Shown: positions 52,282 through 61,607 of the stretch, in pieces
How the letters are laid out: each line of letters opens with the position of its first letter
Position numbering within the stretch: the first letter of the stretch is position 1
NCBI GenBank assembly: GCA_037140615.1
Contig: JBAXED010000002.1
Span: 37,752-101,751 of the forward strand
Origin: CAINVV01 sp037140615
GTDB taxonomy: Bacteria > Bacteroidota > Bacteroidia > Bacteroidales > Prolixibacteraceae
Reading direction: 5' to 3'
DNA length: 64,000 bases
Position numbers and translations under genes: made by a program
The notes under the pieces: generated by a model
Databases searched by the model: none
What the model was told of the DNA's origin: nothing
The model's input: the letters and a program-made list of their open reading frames with translations, nothing else

Positions 52282-53157
52282 ATGCAAAAACGCAATGCTT
52301 TGGGCAGAGGTTTAGGTGCCCTGATTGATGATTCAAATATGCTTCGGGAACAGAGTCCGGTAACCAATGAGATTCTGATTTCTGAGATCGAAGCAAATCC
52401 TTTTCAGCCACGCGTTCACTTTGATGAAGAAGCTTTGAACGAACTGACCTCCTCCATCAAAGAAGTAGGAATTATCCAGCCCATCACGCTGCGAAAGATC
52501 GGAGATAAAAGGTACCAGATCATTGCAGGCGAGAGAAGGTTTCGGGCATCAAAATTGGCCGGACTGACGAAAATTCCTGCCTTCGTCAGAGAAGCAGGTG
52601 ATGAAGCCATGCTCGAACTGGCCCTGGTAGAAAATATCCAACGCGAAGATCTTGATGCCATTGAAGTTGCTTTGAGCTATCAGCGATTAATGGAAGAGTG
52701 TAAGCTTACCCAGGAAAGCCTTAGCGACAGGGTCGGAAAAAAACGGTCGACCATCTCGAACTACCTTCGTCTGCTAAGATTGCCTGCCGTCATCCAAAAA
52801 GCCATCAGGGAACAGGAAATCACCATGGGTCATGCACGTGCGCTGATCAACATCAATGATTCCGAAACACAGGTTATGGTGTACCGTCAAGTTGTAAAAT
52901 ACGATTTCTCGGTGCGAAAAACGGAAGAAATCGTGCGCAAACTTAGTGCAGCAGAAGAGGATACAACCTCAACTTCCCCAAAGGATCCTACCATGACAGA
53001 TCAGTTCGAAGATTTGAAAAAACATCTTGGCAAATATTTCAACAGCAACATCGGACTGAAAATTAATGATCAATACAAAGGGAAGATTGAAATCCCTTTC
53101 AAAGATTCGAAAGATTTGGACCGAATAATAGGAATCTTTGATAGATTAGACTTGTAA
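52282..53157 (+). CDS. parB: Chromosome-partitioning protein ParB/Spo0J
   Basis: 291 residues from the ATG at 52282 (MQKRNALGRGLGALIDDS is the usual beginning); a TTG overlapping the parA stop would add eight residues. CTP-binding ParB box GERRFRASKLAGL, NIQREDLDAIE, then the helix-turn-helix (LTQESLSDRVGKKRSTISNYLRLL). Binds parS centromeres. Confidence 0.97.
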   Translation: MQKRNALGRGLGALIDDSNMLREQSPVTNEILISEIEANPFQPRVHFDEEALNELTSSIKEVGIIQPITLRKIGDKRYQIIAGERRFRASKLAGLTKIPAFVREAGDEAMLELALVENIQREDLDAIEVALSYQRLMEECKLTQESLSDRVGKKRSTISNYLRLLRLPAVIQKAIREQEITMGHARALININDSETQVMVYRQVVKYDFSVRKTEEIVRKLSAAEEDTTSTSPKDPTMTDQFEDLKKHLGKYFNSNIGLKINDQYKGKIEIPFKDSKDLDRIIGIFDRLDL

Positions 53158-53175
53158 TCAGGAAATTAAGTTGTT

Positions 53176-53817
53176 TTGAAAATTTATTTGAAAGGAATTC
53201 TGTTCGTCATTATTTTAGCACTCTTCTGCTTCAATCTGGAAGCACAGGAGTTTGCTGTCCCAAAAGACACCATTAAAATTTCGGTTTCAAAACAAAAAAA
53301 AGTATTTTTACCAAAGAAGGCTTCTATATATGCAGCATTATTCCCAGGATTGGGACAAGTGTACAATGGGAAATATTGGAAACTTCCTATTGTTTATGGT
53401 GGTTACGTGGGCATGATTTATGTTCTTGGTTGGAACAACAATAACTACAATGACTATTTTAACGCCTACAAAACCATTGCTATGTATCAGACGGTTGCTC
53501 AGATGAGCAAAAAAGACAAGGACTATCTGAACGAACTTTTTAAAATTCCTTACTGGGATTTAAATTTAAATCCATCCCGATTTGAAAGTTTTAAGACACA
53601 ATTGAAGGGTGGAAAGGATTTTTACCGGAGAAGCAGGGATTTAAGTGTTATTGCTATTGCTGCGTTGCATGTTTTGAGTATCATTGATGCAAGTGTAGAT
53701 GCAAATTTATCGGATTTTGATATCAACGACAGTCTGACAATGCATATTGAGCCCATGCCAATGAATTTCGGAATTGGTCCGCAGGTGATTGGCATCAATG
53801 TTGCATTTAACTTTTAA
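53176..53817 (+). CDS. DUF5683 membrane protein
   Basis: 213 residues, TTG start (MKIYLKGILFVIILALFCFNLEAQ is a signal peptide and no ATG fits). KKASIYAALFPGLGQVYNGKYWKLPIVYGGYVG and the later RDLSVIAIAALHVLSIIDASVDANL fix the DUF5683 assignment. In Bacteroidota it regularly lies between parB and cell-wall genes. Function unknown, probably envelope-linked. Confidence 0.88.
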   Translation: MKIYLKGILFVIILALFCFNLEAQEFAVPKDTIKISVSKQKKVFLPKKASIYAALFPGLGQVYNGKYWKLPIVYGGYVGMIYVLGWNNNNYNDYFNAYKTIAMYQTVAQMSKKDKDYLNELFKIPYWDLNLNPSRFESFKTQLKGGKDFYRRSRDLSVIAIAALHVLSIIDASVDANLSDFDINDSLTMHIEPMPMNFGIGPQVIGINVAFNF

Positions 53818-53819
53818 TT

Positions 53820-53827
53820 TATCTTTG
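53820..53827 (+). promoter_or_regulatory. -7 box directly before the mltD-like gene
   Basis: TATCTTTG, perfect TAnnTTTG, ending four bases before the ATG at 53832; a message from here would be leaderless or nearly so. It may also be a chance match in the coupled operon. Confidence 0.4.
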
Positions 53828-53831
53828 TACC

Positions 53832-55469
53832 ATGAGAATACAATTTAACATTATATTCCTGACACTTCTCTCCTTCTCATGGAGTGCAAAGGCGCAAGTA
53901 CCTGCAAAGCCTCTTACTGCAGAAGAAGAACAGAAGATCTGGAGCACCGACTCGATCGGCAATAAGCTGGCAGATAAGGCTATCAATGAAAATTTAAACA
54001 TGTTGGTTTCCGATAAACTGGATTCCCTCGTGAACACCTGGTACATCAAAAATGCTTTTACTTACGATAAAAAAGAATTTGATTCTCTTCCTGAAGAGAT
54101 CAAAACTTACCTGCCCGATTCGGTATACATCAGCCGTCTTCAGTCAATTAATTCATATCTGCCTCTCCAATATAATGAGACTGTCAGGAATTTTATCGGA
54201 CTTTATACCATACGCAAGCGTGAACTAACCGCTTACATGCTAGGCCTTTCCAACTATTATTTTCCCATTTTTGAAGAGGCTTTGGAGCGCTACCAGCTGC
54301 CCAATGAATTGAAATATTTGCCTATCATCGAATCTGCGCTCAATCCAAAAGCCTTGTCCAGAGCCGGAGCCTCCGGTTTGTGGCAGTTTATGATCGGAAC
54401 CGGGAAATTATATGGACTAGAAATCAATTCTTACATCGACGAGCGGAATGATCCATTTAAATCATCTGATGCGGCCGCCAGATACCTGCGTGATCTATAT
54501 GCCATTTATGGCGACTGGCACGTAGTCATTGCTGCCTATAACTGCGGACCTGGAAATATCAACAAAGCTGTGAGACGCAGCGGAGGAAAACAAAGCTATT
54601 GGGATATCTATTACTCCTTGCCAAGGGAAACGCGCGGTTATATTCCTGTTTTTATTGCCGCCAGCTATGTAATGAATTATGGGAAAGAACACCTTTTGGT
54701 TGCTTCGGAACCAAAGTTCAAAACAGTTACCGACACCATTGAAATTCACAATTACCTGAATTTCGAACAAATCTCAGCTCTGGTGAATATCTCCGTTGAT
54801 GAGTTAAGACAATTAAATCCGCAATACCGTAGGGATATTATTCCTGCCAGAGCGGAAAAACCCTATCTTCTAAAATTGCCTACCGAGGCTATATCCTCAT
54901 TTATCGACAAAGAGAGTCTGATATTTGCCTACAACCGCGACAAATATTTTCCAAACAACATGCTCGTTCCGCTCAAAGGCCGTATTCGCGGTGGAAAAGG
55001 TGGTTCAGCAGAAGGTATGAGAGAGGTAACACATGTCGTAAAATCAGGAGAGAATCTGGGCACAATTGCCAGTAAATACAGGGTTTCTTTGAACGACTTA
55101 AAAGAGTGGAACGATATCCGCAAGAAGACACTTCATATTGGTCAGCGTATCACGCTATACGTACCCGGAAAGTCATTGAAAAGCAAAGATGCTGTTCTTG
55201 AGAAACCTAAAGTTGAAACACAAACTTTGGCCGGTCAGCCGTCCACTGTCTCAACGACAAAAATGTCAATGGCTACTTTAGACACGCCTGTAGAATCGGC
55301 TTCCAGCGGAGATTATATTATCTATACCGTTCAGAGTGGAGACAGCTTGTTTACGATTGCCAAAAAATTTCCTGGCATCTCCGATGCTGACCTCAGGGCC
55401 TTTAACAACATCCGCAATGTCAAAGGCTTGTATCCCGGGCAACAGATCAAGATTCCGAAGAGAGCCTGA
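53832..55469 (+). CDS. MltD-like membrane-bound lytic transglycosylase with two LysM
   Basis: 545 residues. Signal peptide; SLT domain with catalytic Glu in LPIIESALNPKALSRAGASGLWQFM; two LysM domains, about residues 397-445 (THVVKSGENLGTIASKYRVS) and 500-543 (YTVQSGDSLFTIAKKFPGIS). Cleaves peptidoglycan glycan strands. Last gene of the par-DUF5683 set. Confidence 0.94.
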   Translation: MRIQFNIIFLTLLSFSWSAKAQVPAKPLTAEEEQKIWSTDSIGNKLADKAINENLNMLVSDKLDSLVNTWYIKNAFTYDKKEFDSLPEEIKTYLPDSVYISRLQSINSYLPLQYNETVRNFIGLYTIRKRELTAYMLGLSNYYFPIFEEALERYQLPNELKYLPIIESALNPKALSRAGASGLWQFMIGTGKLYGLEINSYIDERNDPFKSSDAAARYLRDLYAIYGDWHVVIAAYNCGPGNINKAVRRSGGKQSYWDIYYSLPRETRGYIPVFIAASYVMNYGKEHLLVASEPKFKTVTDTIEIHNYLNFEQISALVNISVDELRQLNPQYRRDIIPARAEKPYLLKLPTEAISSFIDKESLIFAYNRDKYFPNNMLVPLKGRIRGGKGGSAEGMREVTHVVKSGENLGTIASKYRVSLNDLKEWNDIRKKTLHIGQRITLYVPGKSLKSKDAVLEKPKVETQTLAGQPSTVSTTKMSMATLDTPVESASSGDYIIYTVQSGDSLFTIAKKFPGISDADLRAFNNIRNVKGLYPGQQIKIPKRA

Positions 55470-55472
55470 TCG

Positions 55473-55838
55473 CTACCTCTTTACTGCTACACTATCTACC
55501 AAGTAGGGTGAATCCCCATTCCAGGGAAGCCTTCCATTTTTCTCTGTGTAGTGAACAACCACATGTTCGCCCTGCAATTTCTCAATCGTTCTTGCCACCT
55601 CTTCCTGTGTCACGGAAAAGAAAAATTTCTCGGAGGCAATGGCCATATTTGCGGTTGTTTGAACGCTGCTCAAAATAATCTCACCTTCATAGGTTTTAAA
55701 AATTGTTCCCCTACTTGAAAATTTTTGCAGCAATCCGGCACGGTATCCTTCGCTGTAGGTATAGAAATACTTCCAATAGATAAACGACCCAACAAAAAGG
55801 ACGATCACAATCAATAAACGGGATAAAAATTTTCTCAT
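55473..55838 (-). CDS. Small membrane-anchored hypothetical protein
   Basis: 121 residues from the ATG at 55838; the longer frame (to 55889) has no good start and the -7 box at 55869-55876 overlaps it. One N-terminal membrane helix (LLIVIVLFVGSFIYWKYFY), then about 95 residues (YSEGYRAGLLQKFSSRGTIFKTYEGEI) typical of a conserved Bacteroidota family whose database names (such as 6-phosphogluconate dehydrogenase) are misannotations, as far as I recall. Convergent with the mltD-like gene. Confidence 0.82.
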   Translation of the reverse strand: MRKFLSRLLIVIVLFVGSFIYWKYFYTYSEGYRAGLLQKFSSRGTIFKTYEGEIILSSVQTTANMAIASEKFFFSVTQEEVARTIEKLQGEHVVVHYTEKNGRLPWNGDSPYLVDSVAVKR

Positions 55839-55868
55839 TTGGCCGAAATTTAGACATTCAATGTTATC

Positions 55869-55876
55869 CAAATTTA
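55869..55876 (-). promoter_or_regulatory. -7 box of the small membrane protein gene
   Basis: Minus strand TAAATTTG, perfect TAnnTTTG, about 30 bases before the ATG at 55838. Confidence 0.5.
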
Positions 55877-55999
55877 GCATAAAAATCAATCCCCCTTCAA
55901 AGGTAAATCCAATATGATGATTTCGAAAAATGGATTAAATTTCGCATTGCCGTCTCATCAGAAATGACGAATTTTGCAAAATATTTTAACAGCATACAA

Positions 56000-57682
56000 A
56001 TGGCCGACGATAAACAGATTATATTTTCCATGTACAAGGTGAGTAAAACATACCCACCTCAAAGACAAGTTATTAAAGATATTTCACTCTCCTTCTTTCT
56101 GGGTGCTAAAATTGGTATTATTGGATTGAACGGTTCAGGTAAATCAACATTACTGAAGATTATTGCCGGAATTGAAAAGGATTTTCATGGTGAACTGGCT
56201 TTTTCGCCTGGATACACTGTGGGTCACCTTTCACAAGATCCCCTTTTAGATCCTTCCAAAACAGTGATGGGCATCGTTCAGGAGGGGGCGCAGGAGATTG
56301 TTGACCTTCTTACCGAATTCGAGAACATTAATTTGCAGTTTGGTCTGCCAGAGGTGTATGAAGATGCCGACAAGATGGACAAATTAATCGACCGTCAGGC
56401 TAAACTTCAGGAAAAGATTGATGCTACCGACGCATGGAATCTGGACAACAAACTGGAAAGGGCCATGGATGCTTTACGCTGTCCGGATGGAGACACACCG
56501 GTATCCATTCTCTCAGGAGGTGAACGCCGTAGGGTGGCCTTGTGCAGATTGTTGCTGAAACAACCCGATATTCTCCTTCTTGATGAGCCAACCAACCACC
56601 TGGATGCCGAGTCGATCGACTGGCTCGAACAGCATTTGCAACAGTATCCGGGTACGGTCATCTGCATCACGCACGACCGTTATTTCCTGGACAATGTGGC
56701 AGGATGGATTCTAGAACTCGACCGGGGTGAAGGCATTCCCTGGAAAGGAAATTATTCCAGCTGGCTCGAGCAGAAACAGAAACGTCTGGAGATGGAGGAG
56801 AAAGGGGTCTCTAAACGACGCAAGACCCTCGAAAGGGAGCTTGAGTGGGTGCGCATGAGCCCCAAGGCCAGACAGGCTAAATCCAAGGCACGATTGGGTG
56901 CCTATGAGAAACTGCTTAACGAAGATGTCAGACAGAAAGAAGATAAGCTCGAACTCTTTATTCCCAATGGTCCACGTTTGGGTGACAAGGTCATTCTTGC
57001 CGAGAATGTCTCAAAAGGTTTTGGCGACAGATTGTTGTTTGAGAATCTCAACTTCACCTTGCCCCCAAACGGCATTGTCGGTGTAATCGGACCCAATGGT
57101 GCCGGTAAGACCACCTTGTTCAAGATGATTATGGGTATGGAAACTTCTGATTCAGGCACTTTCGCAGTTGGGGAAACAGTGAAGATCGGCTATGCGGACC
57201 AGTCTCACGCAGAAATTGACAATGACAAAACAGTTTACCAGGTATTGTCAGGAGGAACAGATGAGGTGATGGTAGGTGGCAGGATGATCAATGCCCGGGC
57301 TTTCGTCTCAAAATTCAATTTTAGCGGATCAGATCAGGAGAAAAAATGCGGGGTTCTTTCCGGTGGTGAAAGGAACAGACTTCACCTCGCTCTTACCTTA
57401 AAATCAGGAGCCAATGTGTTGCTCCTCGATGAACCCACCAACGACATTGATGTAAACACCTTGCGTGCACTGGAAGAAGGTCTCGATAGTTTTGCCGGAT
57501 GTTGCGTAGTCATCTCGCACGACAGATGGTTTCTGGACAGGATTGCCACGCATATTTTAGCCTTTGAAGGCGATTCTCAAATATATTTCTTCGAGGGAAG
57601 TTATTCCGAATACGAGGAGAACAAGAAAAAGCGATTGGGTGATGCCACTCCTCACCGGATCCGATACAAAAAATTAGTCTAA
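56000..57682 (+). CDS. ettA: Energy-dependent translational throttle protein EttA (ABC-F)
   Basis: 560 residues from the ATG at 56000, where the usual start MADDKQIIFSMYKVSKTYP begins; an ATG at 55964 adds 12 unconserved residues. Two ABC domains (GLNGSGKST and GPNGAGKTT; LSGGERRRVALCRLL and LSGGERNRLHLAL; DEPTNHLDAESIDWLE), linked by an arm and P-site tRNA-interaction motif region (SWLEQKQKRLEMEEKG). Binds the ribosomal E site and gates elongation according to energy status. Confidence 0.96.
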   Translation: MADDKQIIFSMYKVSKTYPPQRQVIKDISLSFFLGAKIGIIGLNGSGKSTLLKIIAGIEKDFHGELAFSPGYTVGHLSQDPLLDPSKTVMGIVQEGAQEIVDLLTEFENINLQFGLPEVYEDADKMDKLIDRQAKLQEKIDATDAWNLDNKLERAMDALRCPDGDTPVSILSGGERRRVALCRLLLKQPDILLLDEPTNHLDAESIDWLEQHLQQYPGTVICITHDRYFLDNVAGWILELDRGEGIPWKGNYSSWLEQKQKRLEMEEKGVSKRRKTLERELEWVRMSPKARQAKSKARLGAYEKLLNEDVRQKEDKLELFIPNGPRLGDKVILAENVSKGFGDRLLFENLNFTLPPNGIVGVIGPNGAGKTTLFKMIMGMETSDSGTFAVGETVKIGYADQSHAEIDNDKTVYQVLSGGTDEVMVGGRMINARAFVSKFNFSGSDQEKKCGVLSGGERNRLHLALTLKSGANVLLLDEPTNDIDVNTLRALEEGLDSFAGCCVVISHDRWFLDRIATHILAFEGDSQIYFFEGSYSEYEENKKKRLGDATPHRIRYKKLV

Positions 57683-57791
57683 AAAATAAGAGCGAACCAG
57701 CAAAAATTAATCAACTTTTATTTGGACTATATATGAATTATTAAACAAGAGCAATTAATAGAATTTTTACATTTTATAATAAAATATTCAC

Positions 57792-57799
57792 TATATTTG
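57792..57799 (+). promoter_or_regulatory. -7 box in front of a short terminator-bounded unit
   Basis: TATATTTG, perfect TAnnTTTG, on the strand that has no protein gene ahead before the terminator at 57844. Confidence 0.5.
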
Positions 57800-57803
57800 C
57801 ATT

Positions 57804-57872
57804 GTTAATAGTTATTAGTAGTAGTTAGTTGATTTGGATTCGTAAGAGGTTGCCACCCCGGCAGCCTCTTTT
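57804..57872 (+). ncRNA. Candidate small RNA of about 70 bases
   Basis: Bounded by a perfect -7 box and a strong Rho-independent terminator, with no open frame of note and an unstructured TA/TTAG-rich 5' part (GTTATTAGTAGTAGTTAGTT). It lies behind ettA and convergent to pnp. No known RNA family recognised. The transcription start is estimated from box spacing. Confidence 0.35.
57844..57872 (+). terminator. Rho-independent terminator, GAGGTTGCC/GGCAGCCTC
   Basis: Eleven-pair stem with one G-U (57844-57854 with 57860-57870), loop ACCCC, then TTTT. The T-run is on the plus strand, 20 bases from the pnp stop on the opposite strand. Confidence 0.85.
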
Positions 57873-57891
57873 CGTTTGTATACCCCAAGAC

Positions 57892-58704
57892 TCACAAAGA
57901 AGCAATCAATTCCTTGATTATCATACTCATTTTGGGCTCTGCCAGCATGGCAACTGCTTGCACTTCTTCATGGGAAATTTCAACAATCTCACCCGGAACA
58001 CCGCTGTCTGTAATGATCGAAATTCCAAATACGGCCATATCCATATGTCTGGCCGCAATTACTTCCGGAACGGTAGACATTCCGATGGCATCGCCGCCCA
58101 AAATCCTGAACATCTTGTATTCGGCAGGGGTCTCAAAAGTTGGTCCGGTAACGCCCACATAGCTTCCTTCTTTGAGATCGATCCCTTTCTGTAATGCTAT
58201 TTTCAGTGCCAGGTTGCGCAGATGAAGATTGTACGGTTGGCTCATATCCGGGAACCTCGGACCCAGCTCATTGATGTTTGGACCCATCAGAGGATTATCA
58301 CCGAACATATTGATGTGGTCGTTGATCATCATCACATCACCAACCCGATATTTAGGGTTCAGTCCGCCGCTGGCATTGGATACAAAAAGCGTTTTGACAC
58401 CTAATGCCTTCATAACCCTGACAGGGAAGGTTACCTCTTTCATGCTGTATCCTTCATAATAGTGAAAACGGCCTTGCATGGCAATCACATTTTTCCCGCC
58501 AAGTATTCCAAAAATGAGTTGGCCTTTGTGTCCTTCGACTGTTGAGATCGGGAAATTAGGAATTTCTGAATAGGGTATGGCGTGCTCAATTTCTATCTCC
58601 TTGACCAGACCACCCAATCCTGTTCCAAGGATGATGGCAATTTCTGATTTAAACTTTGTTCTTTCGAGAATGTAGTTCGAAGTTGCTTTTATTTTCTCCA
58701 ACAT
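57892..58704 (-). CDS. Purine-nucleoside phosphorylase
   Basis: 270 residues. IILGTGLGGLVKEIE (phosphate loop), GRFHYYEGY, SNASGGLNP and TGPTFETPAEYKM..GGDAIGMSTVPEVIAARH define the trimeric inosine/guanosine-type PNP (PunA). Splits purine nucleosides with phosphate for salvage. The start overlaps the end of lpxK by 56 bases, which couples the two and is a rather long overlap. Confidence 0.95.
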   Translation of the reverse strand: MLEKIKATSNYILERTKFKSEIAIILGTGLGGLVKEIEIEHAIPYSEIPNFPISTVEGHKGQLIFGILGGKNVIAMQGRFHYYEGYSMKEVTFPVRVMKALGVKTLFVSNASGGLNPKYRVGDVMMINDHINMFGDNPLMGPNINELGPRFPDMSQPYNLHLRNLALKIALQKGIDLKEGSYVGVTGPTFETPAEYKMFRILGGDAIGMSTVPEVIAARHMDMAVFGISIITDSGVPGEIVEISHEEVQAVAMLAEPKMSMIIKELIASL

Positions 58705-59746
58705 ATTTCATTATTTTTTTGTCAAAATCGTTATCCGTTTGATTGATGAAATTTATCTCAATCGGGATATAATAAAGGTTAGCGGCTATTGTCTCAGACA
58801 GATTATCAATTTCCAAAATGCGGAATGTATCTTTTTCTGTGGTTACAATGATCTTGCGTTCTGCCGCCATGGCATTAAATTTTGCAGCCACCTGATCCAT
58901 GTCCTTTGGTGTAAAATTATAGTGATCAGGATATTCTGCCGATACCACAGATTTGGTTACCTGATGCAATTTATCTTTCAGCGATTGTGGATTCGCGATT
59001 CCAGTCAACAGAAGAATTCCAGTTTCGCTATCCAGACAAACTTTCTTTGCGGCGACCTTCTCCGGGAATAGCGGTACTAACTCGCCATATTTTATGTATG
59101 AGAAAAACAGATCCTGGTAAGGCCAGATGTGAAGGTCTTTGGTAATTATTCGCTCATCAATCGGTTTAATCTCTTTCGGGCACTTGGTCACAATGATGAT
59201 GTTCGCCCGATCCCTGTTAGAGGCAGGCTCCCTTAAACTACCAAGCGGAAGCATATCATCCTCAGTAATCATTCGGGAGAAATCAATCAGCAGAATATTT
59301 ATTGAAGGTGTAACATACCTGTGTTGGAAAGCATCGTCCAGAATAATAACATCAGGTCGCTTCTCACTGATCTCCAAAATTTTCTCAATTCCCCGAACTC
59401 TCCTTTCATCAACTGCCACCATTACATTGGGGAACTTTCTCTTAATCTGCAGCGGTTCATCTCCTGTTTGTCTGCTGGTGGAAGTGGTCTCAACAACAAG
59501 AAAACCTCTGCTTTTCCTTTTATATCCCCGGCTCAGGACAGCAATATTGAATTTTTTGCTGAGCAGCTGAATCAGATGTTCAGTATGAGGAGTTTTTCCG
59601 GTCCCTCCTACCGTGATATTGCCAACAGAAATTACAGGCACCTCAAACTCTCGTCCACGCAGGATATTAAGGTTAAAGAGAGTATTACGGAAGTTTACGC
59701 CCATTCCGTAGAATAGAGAAAAAATATAAAGGAAAAATTTCTTCAA
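58649..59746 (-). CDS. lpxK: Tetraacyldisaccharide 4'-kinase
   Basis: 365 residues with TTG start at 59746: the segment KKFFLYIFSLFYGMGVNFRN before the first internal ATG is conserved family sequence, so the TTG is needed. P-loop VGGTGKTPH, DDAFQHRY (motif with the catalytic Asp), and TTEKDTFR near the end. Adds the 4'-phosphate of lipid A at the inner membrane. Sits between sppA and pnp; five bases behind sppA. Confidence 0.95.
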   Translation of the reverse strand: MKKFFLYIFSLFYGMGVNFRNTLFNLNILRGREFEVPVISVGNITVGGTGKTPHTEHLIQLLSKKFNIAVLSRGYKRKSRGFLVVETTSTSRQTGDEPLQIKRKFPNVMVAVDERRVRGIEKILEISEKRPDVIILDDAFQHRYVTPSINILLIDFSRMITEDDMLPLGSLREPASNRDRANIIIVTKCPKEIKPIDERIITKDLHIWPYQDLFFSYIKYGELVPLFPEKVAAKKVCLDSETGILLLTGIANPQSLKDKLHQVTKSVVSAEYPDHYNFTPKDMDQVAAKFNAMAAERKIIVTTEKDTFRILEIDNLSETIAANLYYIPIEINFINQTDNDFDKKIMKYVGENKSNFELHSRKNKV

Positions 59747-59751
59747 AATAG

Positions 59752-61533
59752 TTAGTTAATTTCAAGATTAAATGGCATACGGGCATAGATTCCTTTTGAA
59801 TTGGCTTCTCTCGAAAGATTTTTCCAATAATCGAAAGTGGTTCCCATGACAGACTCCATCATTTTATTTTGCATTCTGACCGAGAAATTCTTAAGAAGTT
59901 CAGAAAATGGATCCTTTTGTTTAGGCAACTCCTTCACCCGATATTCGCTGATTCCGGCTTTATCGGCAGCAATTTTCAATGCTTCTTTCAAGCCTCCCAG
60001 ATCATCAATCAAATGGTTACTCTTGGCATTTACACCGCTCCAAACCCGACCCTGACCAATTGAGTCAACGCCAGTTGTAGACATTTTACGTCCGTCGGCT
60101 ACATGCGAAAGGAATATACCATATGTGGTTTCTACGTAGCTTTGCATCAGATTGGCTTCAAACGGAGTCATTTTTCTAGTTACCGATGGCATATCAGAAT
60201 GATCGTTCGTCATTACATTGTCAAATGTAACGCCAATCTTATTGTTAAGTAATTCTCCAAAATTGGGGATAGTACCAAAAACCCCGATAGAACCGGTGAT
60301 AGTTGTAGGATTGGCTACAATAACGGCTGCGGGTGCAGAAATGTAATAACCTCCGGAAGCTGCATAGTCGCCCATCGAAACGATAACAGGTTTTGCCTCG
60401 GAAGCCAACTTTACCTCTCTCCAGATAACTTCAGAGCCAAAAGCGGAACCACCAGGAGAATTAACTCTCAGAACAATAGCCTTCACAGTAGTGTCAATTC
60501 TGGCTTCCCGGATTCCCTCAGATACATCTTTTGAATTGATGTCGTGGGCACTATTGCCGGAACCGGTATCAATCTCACCTTCTGCATACACCACAGCGAT
60601 TCTATTTTTGATAAGGGCTTTGGCCTTAACATCGGAAGGAATTTTATCGTATTCGGACACTGTGAGGATCGGAATTTCGGCGTTAACCTTTAATCCGGCG
60701 AGTACCCTAAGGTCGGCCAACACCTGATCGCGGTATTTGAGTCTGTCGAAGAAATGGCTTTTCTGAGCTGTCTCGGCTGTTTGAAATGTCATGACCGAAT
60801 TGGCATATTCATTCAGATTGTCGATGGAGATTTTTCTAGTCTCGGAAATGCCTTTTAACAGATGATTCCATATTGTTGCCAGGTATAGTGTAGTCTGCTC
60901 TTTGTTGGCAGGACTCATTTTGTCATACATGTAGGGTTCTACGGCCGACTTGAATTTATTGTCCTTGCCGCGCACAATCTGCATTTCGATTCCAAATTTA
61001 TCCAAAGCCTTTTTGAAAAAAGTATGCTCGGCATTGAGGCCTCTGAAATCGAACATGCCAACTGGATTTAAAGTAAGACTATCAGCCACTGAAGCAAGGT
61101 AATAGGCCTTTTGTGATATGGCATCCGAATAGGCATAAATAAATTTACCACTGGTTTTAAAATCAATCAGGGCATTCCTGATTTCCTCAGTTGTTGCATA
61201 TCCTGCACCGATTTCTGACAGCTCAAGATAAATACCCTTGATTTTATTGTCCGTTTTGGCCTGCTGGATGGCATGAAAGATTTGATTCAAGCCAGTAGTA
61301 CTAGTCCTTTCCATTCCCGGGAGCTCGAGATCTTCAAATGGATTGTTGGATTTTCGCTCTACGATGCGGTTATCGAGCTTTAATATCAGCAAAGAATTTT
61401 CTTTGACTGTTATGGATTGCTCGCCGATGGTCGACAGGGAGGAGACAAGTCCTGCAATCAGAAATATAAACAACAAGCATGCCACAGCAATGGCAGCAAG
61501 AGAGGCAAAAAAAGCTTTCCAAAAAAATCTCAT
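59752..61533 (-). CDS. sppA: Signal peptide peptidase SppA, 67K type
   Basis: 593 residues, one N-terminal membrane helix (FASLAAIAVACLLFIFLIAGLV). Two SppA/ClpP-like domains; the nucleophile Ser is in MGDYAASGGYYIS, and the general-base Lys is supplied by the N-terminal half (family knowledge). LRVNSPGGSAFGSEVIWREV is the substrate-binding region. Degrades released signal peptides in the inner membrane. First gene of sppA-lpxK-pnp with its own -7 box. Confidence 0.95.
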   Translation of the reverse strand: MRFFWKAFFASLAAIAVACLLFIFLIAGLVSSLSTIGEQSITVKENSLLILKLDNRIVERKSNNPFEDLELPGMERTSTTGLNQIFHAIQQAKTDNKIKGIYLELSEIGAGYATTEEIRNALIDFKTSGKFIYAYSDAISQKAYYLASVADSLTLNPVGMFDFRGLNAEHTFFKKALDKFGIEMQIVRGKDNKFKSAVEPYMYDKMSPANKEQTTLYLATIWNHLLKGISETRKISIDNLNEYANSVMTFQTAETAQKSHFFDRLKYRDQVLADLRVLAGLKVNAEIPILTVSEYDKIPSDVKAKALIKNRIAVVYAEGEIDTGSGNSAHDINSKDVSEGIREARIDTTVKAIVLRVNSPGGSAFGSEVIWREVKLASEAKPVIVSMGDYAASGGYYISAPAAVIVANPTTITGSIGVFGTIPNFGELLNNKIGVTFDNVMTNDHSDMPSVTRKMTPFEANLMQSYVETTYGIFLSHVADGRKMSTTGVDSIGQGRVWSGVNAKSNHLIDDLGGLKEALKIAADKAGISEYRVKELPKQKDPFSELLKNFSVRMQNKMMESVMGTTFDYWKNLSREANSKGIYARMPFNLEIN

Positions 61534-61593
61534 ATCCGCATTAATTTAAATTATAATTTTATCAAAATAGTCTCCGCACAACCGCATTCATTA

Positions 61594-61601
61594 CAAAGAT
61601 A
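61594..61601 (-). promoter_or_regulatory. -7 box of sppA
   Basis: Minus strand TATCTTTG, perfect TAnnTTTG, giving a leader of about 55 bases; it lies right before the divergent folK start. Confidence 0.45.
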
Positions 61602-61607
61602 CGCACT

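Noticed and set aside
51467..53157. Plasmid or mobile-element origin for parA/parB
   Set aside because: They have chromosomal-type ParA/ParB sequence and lie between priA and cell-wall genes in a usual Bacteroidota order; no replication or transfer genes are present.
57829..58194. 121-codon plus-strand frame opposite pnp
   Set aside because: Antisense to a certain pnp gene and overlapping the terminator at 57844; its product is His/Phe-rich without any domain.
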